Of a DNA stretch of 64,000 bases, positions 24,071 to 37,100 are shown piece by piece. The stretch comes from Gossypium raimondii. Its lineage: Eukaryota; Streptophyta; Magnoliopsida; Malvales; Malvaceae. The stretch is taken from assembly GCF_025698545.1 (NCBI RefSeq), contig NC_068569.1, forward strand, positions 10,974,001 to 11,038,000, in the 5' to 3' direction. The position numbers were made by a program, and so were the translations under genes. The notes under the pieces were generated by a model. That model was not told the origin of the DNA, ran no database searches, and worked only from the letters and a program-made list of their open reading frames with translations. The stretch's first letter is position 1; each line of letters starts with the position of its first letter.

Positions 24071-25244
24071 TGGTTGCGATGTGTGAGTTTTAGTCGAGTT
24101 AGTTCAATATTAGTTTACTTTAGTCTAGATTGTAGTAGTTCTTAGCCTATTTTTTGTTATAATAGTTTGATTCTACTTTGTGATTATTCAAACAATTCAT
24201 CCGTACTATAATAATTTGATACTTGTAATTACTTGGACATGTATTTGTATTGTACTTTGATTATATTACATTAGTACCACTTTCAAAAAAAATTACATGT
24301 GATATCTAAAAAAACAGTTTTAACATATATTAGTTAAAAGTTTAATATTTAGTGAAATTTATAAAATATAAGTTTTATTATTTATTAGTTAAATATTCAA
24401 ATATAATAATAAAATTGTAAGTTATTTAATTAAGGAGATTATAATGTTTATATTAATTTCATAAAAGTGAAATTTTATAAACCAACAGATGAAAAAAAAG
24501 TAAAACAATTTTTTCCTAATTAATTGAAAATACATAGGAGAAATGTAAATAAATTCATATAATTATTTATCAATTAAGAATAACTAGTAAGTCCAAAATG
24601 TGGAAAACTTTACAAGAAATAAAAAGCACAAAAATATTTATATTGCAAATAAACCTCCGCTTTTCTTTTAAATATAAAATTGTGTTACCTATCACTATTT
24701 TTACCAGAGGCGAAGTTAGAAAATTTTTGAGGGAGACTAAAATTAAGTTGTATATTTTATGATAATAAAAGTGAAATTTCATCATTTTAATAGTCTATAT
24801 TTTTATAATTTTAAAAGATTAAATTAATTTTTCTCATTTTGAGGAGGTCAAAGTGTAATTTTACTATATACTAAATTAAAATTTTTAAATTATAAAATAA
24901 TTAAAAGTAAAATTTCCATTTTAGGGACGAGGCCTGCCAACCTTTGGTTCTACCCTTGATTTTCACTATGCCAATAAAAGCTTATTTTTCATTTTTAAAA
25001 AAACGTTGTTTAGTGTATATATATAAAACTAAATACTCATGCATCAAAGTTAAAAAAGAATTGATATAATAAATAAATATGGCTTTAATTGAAATGTATC
25101 ATATGCAAGTATTTTTATAGATTGTACATCTAAAAAATTTACCATCAAGATTGATTGTTTTGTAAAAATAATGGGTTTTTGGTTACATTACGACAATATT
25201 ATCAATTACTTAGTAAAAATAAGGGGTTTTGATAGTTTTATAAT
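24071..25244. other. Intergenic, contains an eroded repeat at about 24711-24955
   Basis: Within this stretch 24711-24955 has the layout of a common dicot repeat: GAGGCGAAGTTAGAAAATTT at the left, a central GGTCAAAGTGTAATTTTACT, and AGGGACGAGGCCTGCCAACC at the right. The usual closing inverted end is missing or eroded. The rest is AT-rich with no gene signal; the frame at 24570-24785 is chance. Confidence 0.4.
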
Positions 25245-25247
25245 TAA

Positions 25248-25482
25248 GGATCAGTTTAGCATTGGTTTTAAGAAGCACTTTTGTAATAAAAAAATACTTT
25301 TGAGATAAAATTATTGTTAAATAAGATGCTTTTGAGTTTTTAAAAAATGCTTTTAGGACAAAAAAAAATGTTTTACAAAAGCATTTTTTTTAGGCAAAAG
25401 TAAAAGTAGAAAATTTTAATTTTTGCTCAAAAGTGTTTTTTTGGCCCAAAAGTATTTGTGAGAAGTAATGCTAAACTAAGCC
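25248..25482. mobile_element. Tourist-like MITE (PIF/Harbinger type), 235 bp
   Basis: The left end GGATCAGTTTAGCATTGG and the right end, read inverted, GGCTTAGTTTAGCATTACT form terminal inverted repeats; both continue into an AAAGCACTTTTG/CAAATACTTTTG block. The flanks are TAA on both sides (25245-25247 and 25483-25485), the TNA duplication typical of PIF/Harbinger. The inside is made of poly-A/T with CTTTTG/CAAAAG motifs that let the element fold back. No coding capacity. Confidence 0.7.
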
Positions 25483-25485
25483 TAA

Positions 25486-26090
25486 GATAGGAGATCGGTT
25501 GATGGGTGAGATCAACTCGGTAAAACTTTTAAATATAATTAGACCATGACACATATACCATGTGGGTAAAAAAAATCATATTGATAAATTGAAAATTTAA
25601 ATGTTGAATTTATATTAGAAAATTGTTTGATAAATTAATAAATATAAGTATTGAATATAATTATATTATTTGATAAAAGTAAACATAAATTTTGAAAGAT
25701 GATTTTTTAATTTTAATCTTATTTATATAATATTTTATGTTGTTTTGAATAGCTCTAGAGTCTAGATGAAAGATAAATATATTAATTTGAATATTTTATT
25801 TTAAAAAATAAATATAATTTATATAATTTTTTAAAATTAAATTAATATTTTGATAAGTAAAAATTATAATGATTTTTAAACACATTTAAATTATTAAATG
25901 TTAAAATTTTAATTTTTAAATACAATAAAATTTAAAACTCACACGTTTGAAGTTTAAATTCCATCATAATATTATTTTATTAAAAATATAAAAATATTAT
26001 AATATTAATATTTATTATTTTTATATGAATTTTTTTATTAATTTGTAATATCAAATCGCTTAAATATAGATATAAAATTAGTACAATAAA
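25486..26090. other. Intergenic, extremely AT-rich
   Basis: Nearly all A and T, with no open frame of note and no recognisable repeat ends. Confidence 0.4.
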
Positions 26091-27239
26091 TTCCGCCAAA
26101 TTACGATTTTCATTCAAAACCCTAGCTCCAGAAAAACGTCTCTTTTTCTCCTGCCTCTGTTTGCCTCGATTAATTTGTATTCAAAGAACCCTCTTTTACC
26201 TTAAAAAAAATCCCTCGTTTATATTCTCAATAGAAAATTTAAATGGGATTACCAAACAGATTGTTTTCCTTAAAAAAAAGAACCGGAAAACTGAGAAAGT
26301 GTTTCTTATTATCATACTTTTTTTTTTAATTTAGATGCATTTACCTTGCTGCCTTTCTTCGATTTTGTTGTAGGGATAGATAGGGACCAATTTTAATCAG
26401 TCCAACCCAGATTCAAAATCCAGTCCTAAAAGGTTGATTGAATTATTTTCTTGGCTTTGAATTTAGTGGAGAGAGACTGCAGATAAAGGTTTCACGTACT
26501 GATCATCACTGTACTACTATTTTACAATAACAGGTCACTGATTTTGATGCATCATAAGTAAGCAACTTACCTTTTACACGCTCACAAAACCCACAGTATG
26601 TTCCTCGTTAACCAGGTCTTCTTTTCAGATAGATTTCATGTAGTAGAAAGAGGTACGATTTTGTATAAAATACTAATATGGCTTTTGGAGAATCTCCTGT
26701 TTGTTTCCCTTAGCTATAATTTTATCTTAGCTTTGTTTATTGATTTGCACACATTCTTCAATACTTGATATAGGTGCCTCGGTTTTCGAATTCTTAGTTA
26801 TTTATTATTGTTACTCTGATATTAGTGTTTCCAGTCATATTTATGCATTTGATTGATCTTGTATCCATTGTGTTTGAGATAATGCTGTATCCATTATGAT
26901 AGAACATTGGGTGCCTAGGTTCCGTGGATCCAACAAAGCTCTCTGAGAATGATGGTCAAGGGATTAAGTTTCATGATATCCTGAACGTGGTTCTTGAATT
27001 GGAGGCTCTACTAAAAATGCTCTGCCTGGTAATGCAGTATTGATGCTAGAGAAATTGATCATTTTGTGCCACCGTATAGTAGTCTTTTTTATAGAAAACT
27101 ACTCATTTAGCTCTTTTTTCCCCCTCACATATAGAAAAAGTTATTTGATTGCATTGGTACTCATCTACTTCTACATGAAGCCTTCAGCTAATCAGTGACT
27201 ATTACGAGGGGCTTTGAACCTTTTTTTCTGCTACTTAAT

Positions 27240-27907
27240 GGATAGTTCCAGTCAATGCTCTTGAAGTAGCTGGAAGTACAACAGGTCTTGAAGATTCATC
27301 TCGGATCGAATATAAAGATGACAATATTTATGTTCAAAACCAACAGGTAAATAGATGTTGTTGACATCTAATCTCTTTTTAGCATTGACTTTTATTTGTC
27401 ATCCAAATTGAGCCCTTTGGAGCGAAATTCATTATTGCCAGTTATGTGGTGATTCTTCAATTGTCTCACACACCGTGAGTGTCTGTGATTCTGATGTGCT
27501 TTGTTGTTTGATTAAATGTTCTGCTAGTGTTTAGTTGTGGAGTTTGATTGTCAGTCATAGTCTCTTTGCTAATTTCATTGTCATTTGACAGGCTGATACA
27601 TCTAATCCCTGGATTCAGAACCGGAGGGAGCTACCAGGCTTGCAATCTGCTCCATGCTACAATATGCTACGAACACCTCATGGTTATATGCCATCTCACA
27701 CTGCCCATACTTCCGTTAATGCTGCTGCCTCACAATCTTCTTACATGCAATTCTAAGGCTTGTGCCATAGTGCTCCACAGCCTGCTGCAATGGCAAACCC
27801 ACATCATCTAGGCCCTGCAATGGGGTGCTAAAGTTGGTCCAGGGGCTCAACTAGGTGCTTACCAACACCCTCAATTGGCTGATTTTTACTGGACTACAAA
27901 CTTCTGA
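27240..27907 (+). pseudogene. GBF-interacting protein 1-like (GIP1-like) C-terminal pseudogene
   Basis: The exon 27592-27907 (after TTTGACAG) encodes the C-terminus of GIP1-like proteins: WIQNRRELPGLQS, GYMPSHTAH, ASQSSYMQF, PQPAAMANPHHLGPAMG and, at the very end, GAYQHPQL...YWTTNF then TGA. It is broken twice: a TAA directly after MQF where the family has Pro (MQFPGL), and a one-base frame change after PAMG, beyond which the frame resumes as VGPGAQLGAYQ. An upstream exon-like block, about 27247-27345, ends GluAsn...VQNQQ at a GTAAAT donor and is probably the preceding exon. The N-terminal DUF1296 half is absent. Introns are kept, so it came by DNA duplication, not retroposition. GIP1 is a plant protein that helps bZIP G-box factors bind DNA. 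A leader-like start (AAACCCTAGC) at about 26118 suggests it may still be transcribed. Confidence 0.75.
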
Positions 27908-30900
27908 ATGCTGTCTAGCTATAGAAAGTTTAAAGTTTACTTTGTGAAATAACCCGCAATCTTTTTAATTCAATGCATATGTAGTGTTTAATTTCCTCCC
28001 ATTTAGTCAACTTTTTCTTTTTAATATTTTGAACTAGCCTTCTATGCCGTCCAACCCATCTTAAATTGGATTATGCGATAGAATGAATATATTAACCGTG
28101 TATATTGTTTAATCAGTATCTTTGCCTTTTGAAGCTTTTGATTGAGTTTTACAAGTCTAGCTGCTAAAGTGGGTTTGGTTTAGATTTTTGGGATTTGTAT
28201 GGGGAGATTTGCTGACTAAACATAGCAAACCAGCTCTAGGAACTTATCACCCACTGTGCTCACACTCACTAAAGCTTTCACTCATTGATGTTCATAATTG
28301 ATTACCGTACCAGGCAGCGGTGGATCCACACATGTGCCCATTGTTATTTTTGAAAAGCTAGCATTGCATCAGATGATCTTTGATGATTTTCTTTTGATGT
28401 TAAAAAAACAAAGGGGAAAGCAGGGACTGGGGCATTGTTCCTCGGGATCTTCAACACATCTTCACTTTCTATGTTGTGATGCCTTTCCTTTCTTTTCCTT
28501 TGCCATAAATTTCCATCGGCTTGGGATGGTTTGCTGGCCTTACATTGTATTGTTCAGCCATTTAAAGACCAAGCACGAAACCAAGGGATCAACCCCACTT
28601 CTCTTTTTTTACTTTCTTCTTTTTTCTCCTGGAGGAATAATCTTTCCTTTACGCTTTATCTGCTACCAATGTTTCTCTTTTTTTCCTTTCATGTGGATTC
28701 AGATTCTTATCTTGGCTTGCTTACCATCTTTCCATCTTGTTTTGAGATATAATTTCATGCTTTCTTTAATTTAATTACACCTGCATTCATGACATCACCT
28801 AAAACATGTAAGGTCTTGCTTTCCTACTAATTTAAACACGTTCAGACTTAGTGTTGAACCAGCTCATTGATAAATTATCTTTAGGGTTAATATACTATAC
28901 TTGATTTCTAAATTTATTTATGTGAGTTTGACTTTAATATTTAATTTGGTACCTCCAAATTAAATAGTCCTACGCAGCTCATGGAATGCTTGACACGTGT
29001 TTTGATAAGAAAAACATATGTACTTAATTGAGACAAAATATTAAAGTACAAAATTAAATATAGTAAGCAAACTAAATACTTAACGGATAAAAAAACTCAT
29101 GTACCAAAATAAATATTTAAACAAAACTTAAATATCAAAGTTAAACTTAAATATCGTTTTGGGTTTACAAAATTTTTCAAAGAGTTATTGCACCCAAAAT
29201 TTGAAGATTTGTTAATTATTATTATCGTCAAAGGAATGATTCCTGATATTTGCAAACCCCCTATCCCACTATTCATCATGATTGATTTAAACAGTCTATA
29301 ACCCTAAACCTTTGTACTATCAGTTATGGCAACAATTAGTGTTAGCATGTTAATTATGAGCCAGTTTATAATAATTGTCTAAATTCTGGTTGACATGCTA
29401 ATTTTTAGTCTCACCTGTTAGTTTAATTGATATAAAGGAGTTTTAATTCTTCTGTTTATTTTCCCTCGATCAGAAATCAATTTGGGAGTAACATGGGATG
29501 AATATGATTACGTGCACCTTTATAATAATTAAAATTATTCATTTTGAAATAATCTGCAAAGTTAATTAGGTTTAATGAGTGTAAATGGTAAATGAAAATT
29601 GATCTCAGGTGAAGTAAGTTGATTGTAGTTTACTCAATATTCATCATATTAGCCTCTCTTTTTTCTTCCAAAAAAAAAAAACCCCCCAAAATTAGTAAGA
29701 TGAATATAAACATTAGGCACACATAATACACGTATGGCCATGCACCAATATAGTTTTGGTCAAAATCTAGTGATGAGTTTTGTGAATTTATTTTGCATTA
29801 CGACTATTTTACTACAAGTCGTCTAATTATTCATCATCATATAGTTGATCCTATTTCTACGAATATCCCTATCATAGCTACTTGTACAAATGCATTTAGA
29901 TTTTTTTTTTTTTTTTTTGGAAATAAAAACCTGCAAATTTCATGATTTGAATCTCTTCCAATGGCCATATAAACTATGAATTAATTCAAATAAACTTTGC
30001 GTTGAATTATTGCTTTTCCAAAAAAAAATCTATTTGTAGATGTTGAAATTTGTATTATATATTGACAAAATATTAACTCTTATTCGTGATTAATTATATT
30101 AATCAACTTGACTAAATTCTTCAATAATGTCTTTCATATAAAAAAAAAAAGTTACGTGCCGATATGTCAAATCGAAGAAGAAAGTGGAGGTTGGAGTCAA
30201 CATCCACCGGGAATATGGATATAAATGTAGTTGAAATCTTTGGTGGGATGATGGTAGTGGGAAAATGAAGGAAAAAAAAAAACTTTTTCAATTCTAGGCA
30301 ATATATGTGAAATGAAAATAGAGTTGAAGTTTGGGGGGTCCCCAAAAACACTGGTATTCATTGATCTAAATCGAATCTCTGGTTTCTAAATTCTAATCAT
30401 ATATCTCAAATAAAATCATCACATCCCTCTTCATCTCTAAGGAATCTCTCCACCACTTTATCTTTTATCTTTTTTTCTATTTGCACAAAACCCTAGTACC
30501 TCTAAGAAGCTAGTTTGTCCCTTCTCTTATCCCATATAAAGTGTCATTATAACTCTTTAATTCGTTACTTAGTAACATATAAAAGAGAGCATTATTATTG
30601 ATTGCGTCATATAACCCTATGCCACTGCATATATCAATCCAATATTACTTTGTGGCAAAGGCAAAAAAAAGATTATTCAGGTTTTTCATAGGATCATTGT
30701 CACCGATTAAAGTTCAGGGATTTAGTTTGAAAATCTCAAATTTTGAAATGAAAGGATGAAGCCCATATGTGATATAGGGATTTACATGCATCCTCCCCAA
30801 TGGAAGTAGTTGAGGGCTAAGCCAAAGGTACAGGATGTTTTGTTTTAAGTAATGGTGAACTACAAGATTTGTGGTTAACAAATGCATAAATCTTACCTAC

Positions 30901-32400
30901 CCAATTAATGGACGGAAAACTATGATGACTGCATAGATGCGATCCAATATTATAATAATGAAGATGAAATTTCGTGAGTCTGAAGGGAAGATCCACACAA
31001 AGGGAAAAAAGCGACCATGAGAAGCTATGCTCACGCACGTTTGCTTTCTTTGGAACCTTTACCTTCTTTTTCTTTTTTCTTTTTTTAATTATATAATTTA
31101 ATCTTACCTTCACTTATTTTTAAGGATCCAACTTAATATTTAGTCTGAATTAATAAAATTTTATTTTAATATAAATATTTTATCTTTCTTTGTTCATCGT
31201 TTTTAGATTTCACCAGTCACAGATTTTTATATAAAAAAAGTTGTGATTTCAAAATAAAATAATAGATTGGAGGTGTTAAAATAATGTTAAATTGATAAAA
31301 AGATATGAAAATTCTTCATCGATTCACATTAGCTTTGCACCATGTTTAAGCTTGGCATCCTAGGCTTTTCATAAAGGTTAGGAGCCACGAGTGTAATCAT
31401 TGTACAAATAAGCATCATCCCCACACCCAACATGCTCCTCTCTTAATTTAATTTATTGATTTTGATCACCAAAAACCATATTATCGTCATCATTAATTTT
31501 CTTTTTCTAACACAATTTGTTTCAACACATCTAACAAAAATGCCTTTTGTCATTTGCATTGCTAACTATATGCCAAATTTCCCATATCTGATTATGGGAT
31601 ATGCTGTTACATTATTTCGGGATGGGCAGTCCGAAAAAACAAATCTTGTGCATGAATCATCTCAACAGATGGTGCAATAAGGTATATTTCCCATCAATTA
31701 TGAGTTATTATTTAGCCATGAATCTGTTTGCATATCTATCTCACATACATGCACGCATACATACATAGATGCATACATGCATACAATATTGATGCATATC
31801 TGCATCAAAATGAATAAGATAATACATGCATCGAGTACGTTTAAAGAGATTATAATGGATTTTGTGAAATTTCATTTAATGCCATAACATTATGGGTTAA
31901 TTTGAGAGGCAATAATTGGGAGTAAGTGTAGCAGGAAATTATGGTTTGAAAGAGCAATAATTGAAGAGCATTTTCTACCATGTAATAGGAACTGGTTATA
32001 TGGTTGGGGCATATGTTAGGAATATATCATGGCAGCAAATTTATGCATAAAGAGGGCCAAGAGTGCCCACAAAGTATAGGACAAATGGTGACGATTTTAT
32101 AAATTTAAGATAAAAAAAAATTACTAAAAACAGAAAAGAAAAAACAAATCAAAACAGTGTTTTATATGAATGGACTGTGTGTTTTTGTCTATTATGATTG
32201 TGAAACCCCATAATTGTAATGCATGTTCACTGCTTAAGGGTCATTAAAACAGTGACCATGTTTGTAAATTATGGTATAATAAACTAATTAATTGTGCTTT
32301 GATGTTCATTATTTACTGTTCATCATATTAACTGCATGTATAATCATATTGCTGATTTGCTACACAGATGGACAAGTTTTTGCAAAGTATTTTAAACAAA
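27908..32400. other. Downstream remnant of the GIP1-like gene, then empty intergenic DNA
   Basis: The 27908-28780 stretch may be the old 3' UTR; the open frame 28298-28774 crosses it but is CT-rich and shows no family. From 28800 to 32400 I find no gene. Frames at 30121-30351, 30817-31113 and 31456-31680 are low-complexity. A CATA/CATGCA-type tandem run lies at 31744-31792. Poly(T/A) tracts are frequent. Confidence 0.4.
31744..31792. repeat. Imperfect tetranucleotide (CATA/CATG) tandem repeat
   Basis: A run of CATA, CATG and GCATA units, about 50 bp, with several CATGCA (RY-like) hexamers arising from the repeat itself. No gene is close enough to read these as regulatory. Confidence 0.7.
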
Positions 32401-32501
32401 TAAGGTGAGGGTAATTAATATTGCCACATCATCATTCCATCCTGGCAGGCATTGGTTACAAGTAGGCCCCACTTGCCCAAGAGAGAGTGTGTTTAAGGGG
32501 T

Positions 32502-32934
32502 TTATAAATACTTGTAAATTCTCCTCTCTCTCTCTCTCTCAACTCAAATCATCTTCTCTGTTACTCTGTTCACTTGAGGCGTGGCTTTTGGCTTTCATTA
32601 CTCTCTCTTTCCTCTGTCTCACTGTGGCAGCCATCAACAACCCATCAATGAAAATGTCTGCTTTGAGCCAAAAAAAGAAGAGAAAGGGCGATAGCGAGAG
32701 CCAGTCTTTGTCTTCAAAATGTCTTCTCCTTGTTTTTTTCACATGATTAATCATGGACGTTGTTGCCATTAATACTCTCTTTCTCTTTCACTTTGTATCC
32801 AGCTTTTGACATCCTTTGAAGCAGACAATATCATTCATATCCCACTGATCGATTCTCTTGTTTCTTCCCTCTCTACTTTTCTTTTCTTTTCTTTTTTCCT
32901 TTATTTTATTAAGTTTTTCACTCTATAAAGCCAT
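32502..32934 (+). promoter_or_regulatory. BIG GRAIN 1-like core promoter and 5' leader with upstream ORF
   Basis: A good TATA box, TTATAAATA, lies at 32502-32510 and is followed about 15-35 bases on by a pure CT tract (32521-32541), a common plant initiator and leader layout. The leader of about 400 bases holds an upstream ORF that starts at ATG 32648 and ends in TGA 32744-32746 (32 codons, Lys-rich start). It does not overlap the main start at 32935. Confidence 0.55.
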
Positions 32935-34167
32935 ATGGATATGTGCGTTAAATTCCCAGAAGATTATCGGTACCGAACCAGGAGAGAAAACCCATCTTTC
33001 TCTTCCACTCTCCTTGACTCTATCTACCGTTCGATTGATGAACCAGGCGGCAGTAAAGGAGAGGAAAAGCTGATTTTCTGCAAAGAGGCTACCATGGCGA
33101 AGAAGCACAGCAGTAACCGTTCGCCCAAGGAAGAAGAAATGGCGAGCCTTCAACGTGCCTGCATGATCGAGAAATGGATGGAGAAGAAAGCCGTTGATGA
33201 TAAGGTTGTCTTTAATAGGCGAAATCCCGTGGCGGGTTCTCAAAGAAACTCTCGAAACGACTTTGATCCCATGCTGTTGAACTCCAGCTCCACCTCTTCT
33301 GATTCTAGTGGTGGGTTCTCATCCTCGGAGTCGGATTCCTTTTACGGTGCAAAATCAAGGTCGTCGTCTTCATCATCAAGCCGTTACACCACTCATAGGC
33401 CTAAGCCTATTCGGACAACCGTCTCAGCTCCGCCGCCCGAAGTCGAAGACGGTTTCCATGGTGCTAAACAACAAAAGCCAAAGCATGAAGGTGGCTTCGT
33501 GAGAACAAAATCCAAGGCGTTGAAGATTTACAGTGACCTCAAAAAGGTTAAGCAGCCGATATCTCCAGGGGGTCGGCTTGCAAGCTTCCTGAACTCTCTT
33601 TTCACCGCAGGCCAAACAAAGAAGACAAAGATTCCAGCGTCAAGGTACGAGGGAACCAAGTCAAAGTCCGACCAGGCAACACCAACGACATGTTCATCGG
33701 CTTCATCGTTTTCAAGGTCATGTTTGAGCAACAAGACTCCATCTTCAAGAGGGAACGGTACGAAAAGGTCTGTCAGGTTTTGTCCGGTTAATGTTATTCT
33801 CGACGATGAGACCATCCGCCATGAAAACGATCGTCCAATTCCAACGTCCATAAGATCAAAACCAACAAGCAAAGAGCTCGAGTTCCGCATCATGGAAGAA
33901 AACCGTCGAGTCGTGGAAGCTGCAAAGGATCTCTTAAAGAGTTACCATAAGAAGAAGGAAGAGTACGATATGAGAGATATGTGCACTGTGAATGCAGCGT
34001 CAAGCGACGACGAAGACGACGACACCGCTAGTTATGCAAGCTCCGATCTCTTCGAATTAAATAATCTGTCAGCAATTGGAATCGAAAGGTATCGAGAAGA
34101 ACTGCCTGTGTATGAAACAACCCATCTGGATACTAATCGAGCCATTGCTAATGGTTTGATTGTGTAA
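32935..34167 (+). CDS. BG1L: BIG GRAIN 1-like protein (intronless)
   Basis: A 410-residue single-exon protein of the plant BIG GRAIN 1 family. Family marks in order: NPSFSSTLLDSIYRSID (about 19-35), ACMIEKWMEKKA (about 75-86), KALKIYSDLKKVKQPISPGG with RLASFLNSLF (about 194-223), SVRFCPVNVILDD (about 278-290), ELEFRIMEENRRVVEAAKDL (about 316-335), an acidic SSDDEDDD stretch and SDLFELNNLSAIG (about 370-382), and YETTHLDTNRAIANGLIV at the C-terminus. Ser-rich linkers between them are probably disordered. Rice BG1 is a membrane-associated positive regulator of auxin response and transport that enlarges grains; plant homologues are thought to act likewise. The exact subtype (A to E) is not resolved. 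The start at 32935 is the first in-frame ATG and gives the conserved N-terminal block. Confidence 0.9.
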   Translation: MDMCVKFPEDYRYRTRRENPSFSSTLLDSIYRSIDEPGGSKGEEKLIFCKEATMAKKHSSNRSPKEEEMASLQRACMIEKWMEKKAVDDKVVFNRRNPVAGSQRNSRNDFDPMLLNSSSTSSDSSGGFSSSESDSFYGAKSRSSSSSSSRYTTHRPKPIRTTVSAPPPEVEDGFHGAKQQKPKHEGGFVRTKSKALKIYSDLKKVKQPISPGGRLASFLNSLFTAGQTKKTKIPASRYEGTKSKSDQATPTTCSSASSFSRSCLSNKTPSSRGNGTKRSVRFCPVNVILDDETIRHENDRPIPTSIRSKPTSKELEFRIMEENRRVVEAAKDLLKSYHKKKEEYDMRDMCTVNAASSDDEDDDTASYASSDLFELNNLSAIGIERYREELPVYETTHLDTNRAIANGLIV

Positions 34168-37100
34168 TAGTATGATTAGCACTAATTAACCAGTTCAACT
34201 GTTTGGGGGGTTTACATAAAAAAGAAATAATATTAATTTGTCTTTTAGGTTCAAATTTTTGATCTTTGGTTAAATGATTTGAACATGAACCAATGATGAT
34301 CATTGTCTAAAAACAAAGAAAATTAAATAAAGTGATTGAAGAATCTAAAAATCGGTGCTTCACACGCGACACAATGACAAGTAAAAGAGAGAGAGGTGAA
34401 AAGTAAAAGGCAGATTTTCTACACTATCATCATCCAAATAAAGCTTTTATTTCCCCTTTTTTGCTGTCAAATTTGTGGGTCCTTTTTTTTCATTGCTTCA
34501 AATTGAAACTACTCGCCAACCATACCATCCATTTTTGCTTATTCTTGATTAAATCTTGTAAATATGATAAATAGCGATAAAGAAAGAGGCGATTAGACTT
34601 TAATGGCATTTTAACATATATGGTTTTTGGTGAGGGAGGGTAGATATACATGCATTGCATGCATGGTATCAAAAGCAGTGGACAAAATGGATCTAATCTT
34701 TGATCCCTTGGCTTAGATGTCAAAATTTGTTGGCTTCAGTCCAAAGTTTTATTTATATTTTATATGTAAAATCCCCACTATTTCTCCACTCCTTTTTCAA
34801 ACCATATCTATTTATTCTTCCATCTCTTAACTTTTTCCAAATTCTATCGTGCACATGTGATGCATTCTTTTTTTATAACAAGGAAGTTCCAATGTAGTAT
34901 CATTTAGCATAAAATAAAAGCTAAATCTTTGCAGTTTTGGTCATTCCCATTTAAATATATATTTTTCAAAGGTCTATATTTATCTGTTTGTATTAATAAA
35001 AATCAATTAACCAAAGGAATCTAAAACAGTAACGTCCATTAGTCAGAAGCGGTTTACTTACATTTCAAAGCGTTTCATCATGTTACATCAACAAATAGGG
35101 TGAATTTTTCAGTTACTTTCTAAAATGATAAATAATTTATCACGAAAAAAAAAGTGTAGGTCAAATATTAATAATTTTTTTTAAAATTATTAATAAAAAT
35201 ATAAGTATAATTAAAATCTGATTGAAACTAAACCAATGCAGCAAAAGTTTGAAATAATAGCATAGGAAATCGTAATACATAAAATATAAAAATATGGTTT
35301 TGGATTTGCGGCTGGTGTCTAATCATGAGATTTTCTGACTTGACGGCTACATTATTTTTCCAATATCGATGGGTCATGACTCATGAGCACCAATACACAA
35401 TTGTGGTGTACATATTGAGCCGTGTGACATATGCATCAAATTTTACTCACTCCCCCTTAATATGTTTATAATTGAAATCTATCTAATGTGCATATAATTA
35501 TTATTATTTTAAAACTCCGAATAATTCCATCAATTCTATCATTTATGTATTTGTAAGCCTTGAAACAGAACAATGCTTAAGTAAGCATAGAGGATAGAAT
35601 TGATGCAATCAGTTTTAGAATAAAAACGATACGTCGATCGTGTAAATTTTGAAAATATTGACTGAATGGTTTCGATTAAACCTAACTTTCAAGTTTCAAT
35701 CATAAGATGTTTATCCCCTAAAAGACTCCTAATTGTTAAGAGTTTACAAAATAGAGCTATCCGTTCAAATTAAACTTATTCAAATAGTTTAAGTTATTGG
35801 TCAAATGTTGAACGTACGTTCAAATATTAAGAAGGTTTGAAGAAAAATATTACATTTGAAAATTGGGTTTGTGCAAAAATTTAATTTCTTATTTAAATAT
35901 GGTTTGAGCTCGAACTTCAATATTCAAATTCCAAGCTTTACCCAACTTAGTCTAGCTCGCTTTTAAGGGTATAATATATTTTAATCTATTTTATATCTCA
36001 AGAAAAATTAAAATATGCTCTATTATAATTTAATATTAAAAGAAATATTAAGATATGTATGTTTATAATTTTAATAAAAGACTTCTCTTTTGTTGAGATA
36101 TCAATCTTCAGGTTAGTTATCGCCCTTTCTTTTTTCCCTCCCGCCAATTCTCATTCTTTTTTTCTCCTCATTCATTCCACGTGTCTTATCTTTTTTTTAG
36201 TTTGTAGATCTATTTGTGTAAGTATCTTTGTTGTCTTTACAAGTTGTAATAGACAGTCGTCGCTGAAATTTCACCAGCCACCAGTAGTTTCTTTTGGAAC
36301 TTGGGTGGCTCTTCGTTGGCTTATTAATTTGTTTCTATTTTGAGATCTATTTCAGAATAATAAATAATTTCACGCTTTAATTTGGGCCCGTCTTGACTTA
36401 AGTTTTATATGTTTTTTGTGTTTGTTTTCCATGTTTAATAAGTCTTCAATTTTAGAAGTTTTTGTCTACTTTTGTAACATGTTTTTTAGTCTTACTTTTG
36501 CAAGTGATTTTAGGGATGATTTTGATGTCGTCCTATTCAATTTGGTGGATACTTGATTCTTTTGTCGATTTTTGCCCGTCGCTTTGGACCACTCAAGGTT
36601 GATTTTCTTATCTATTAAGTGTTTGCAATCACTCCAAATATGTCGTGTTTGAGTTGTGACAGAATCAATTGTCAATGTGCCATAATATTCCATTGATGCT
36701 GAGGTTGAAGCTTTTGTTATATTGATGGAGCTTATCCTTCACCATCTACACTGAGTGTTTGTTGTTTTTTTCCTCAAATTGTATGGTCTCATTCATGAAA
36801 TTAAATAATGAATTTTCATTTAAAAAATAAAATAATATTATGATAGTAAAAGATATATAATTAATAAGGGTTAGTATTTGGTACCGGTGTAATTTTTTTA
36901 TTTGACAAGTAGCCTTAAAGAATTACCATGTGTCAATTTTAATTTTTTTAATGTTTTACTATACATCTATAGGACACTTATCAATCCCTTAATTCTACTT
37001 GTAAAATCGTATCAAATAATTTCTCAATTAATAAATATTAAAGAAAAATATTTTAAAAATATGGACGACTGTAAATAAATTTGGATTTATTATTTATAAA

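Noticed and set aside
28298-28774. 158-codon ORF as a membrane protein gene
   Set aside because: Phe/Leu-rich because the DNA is CT-rich; no ATG context, no homology; more likely old GIP1-like 3' UTR.
35750-35965. hAT-like MITE starting TAGAGCTATCCGTTC
   Set aside because: No convincing inverted partner end or target duplication was found.
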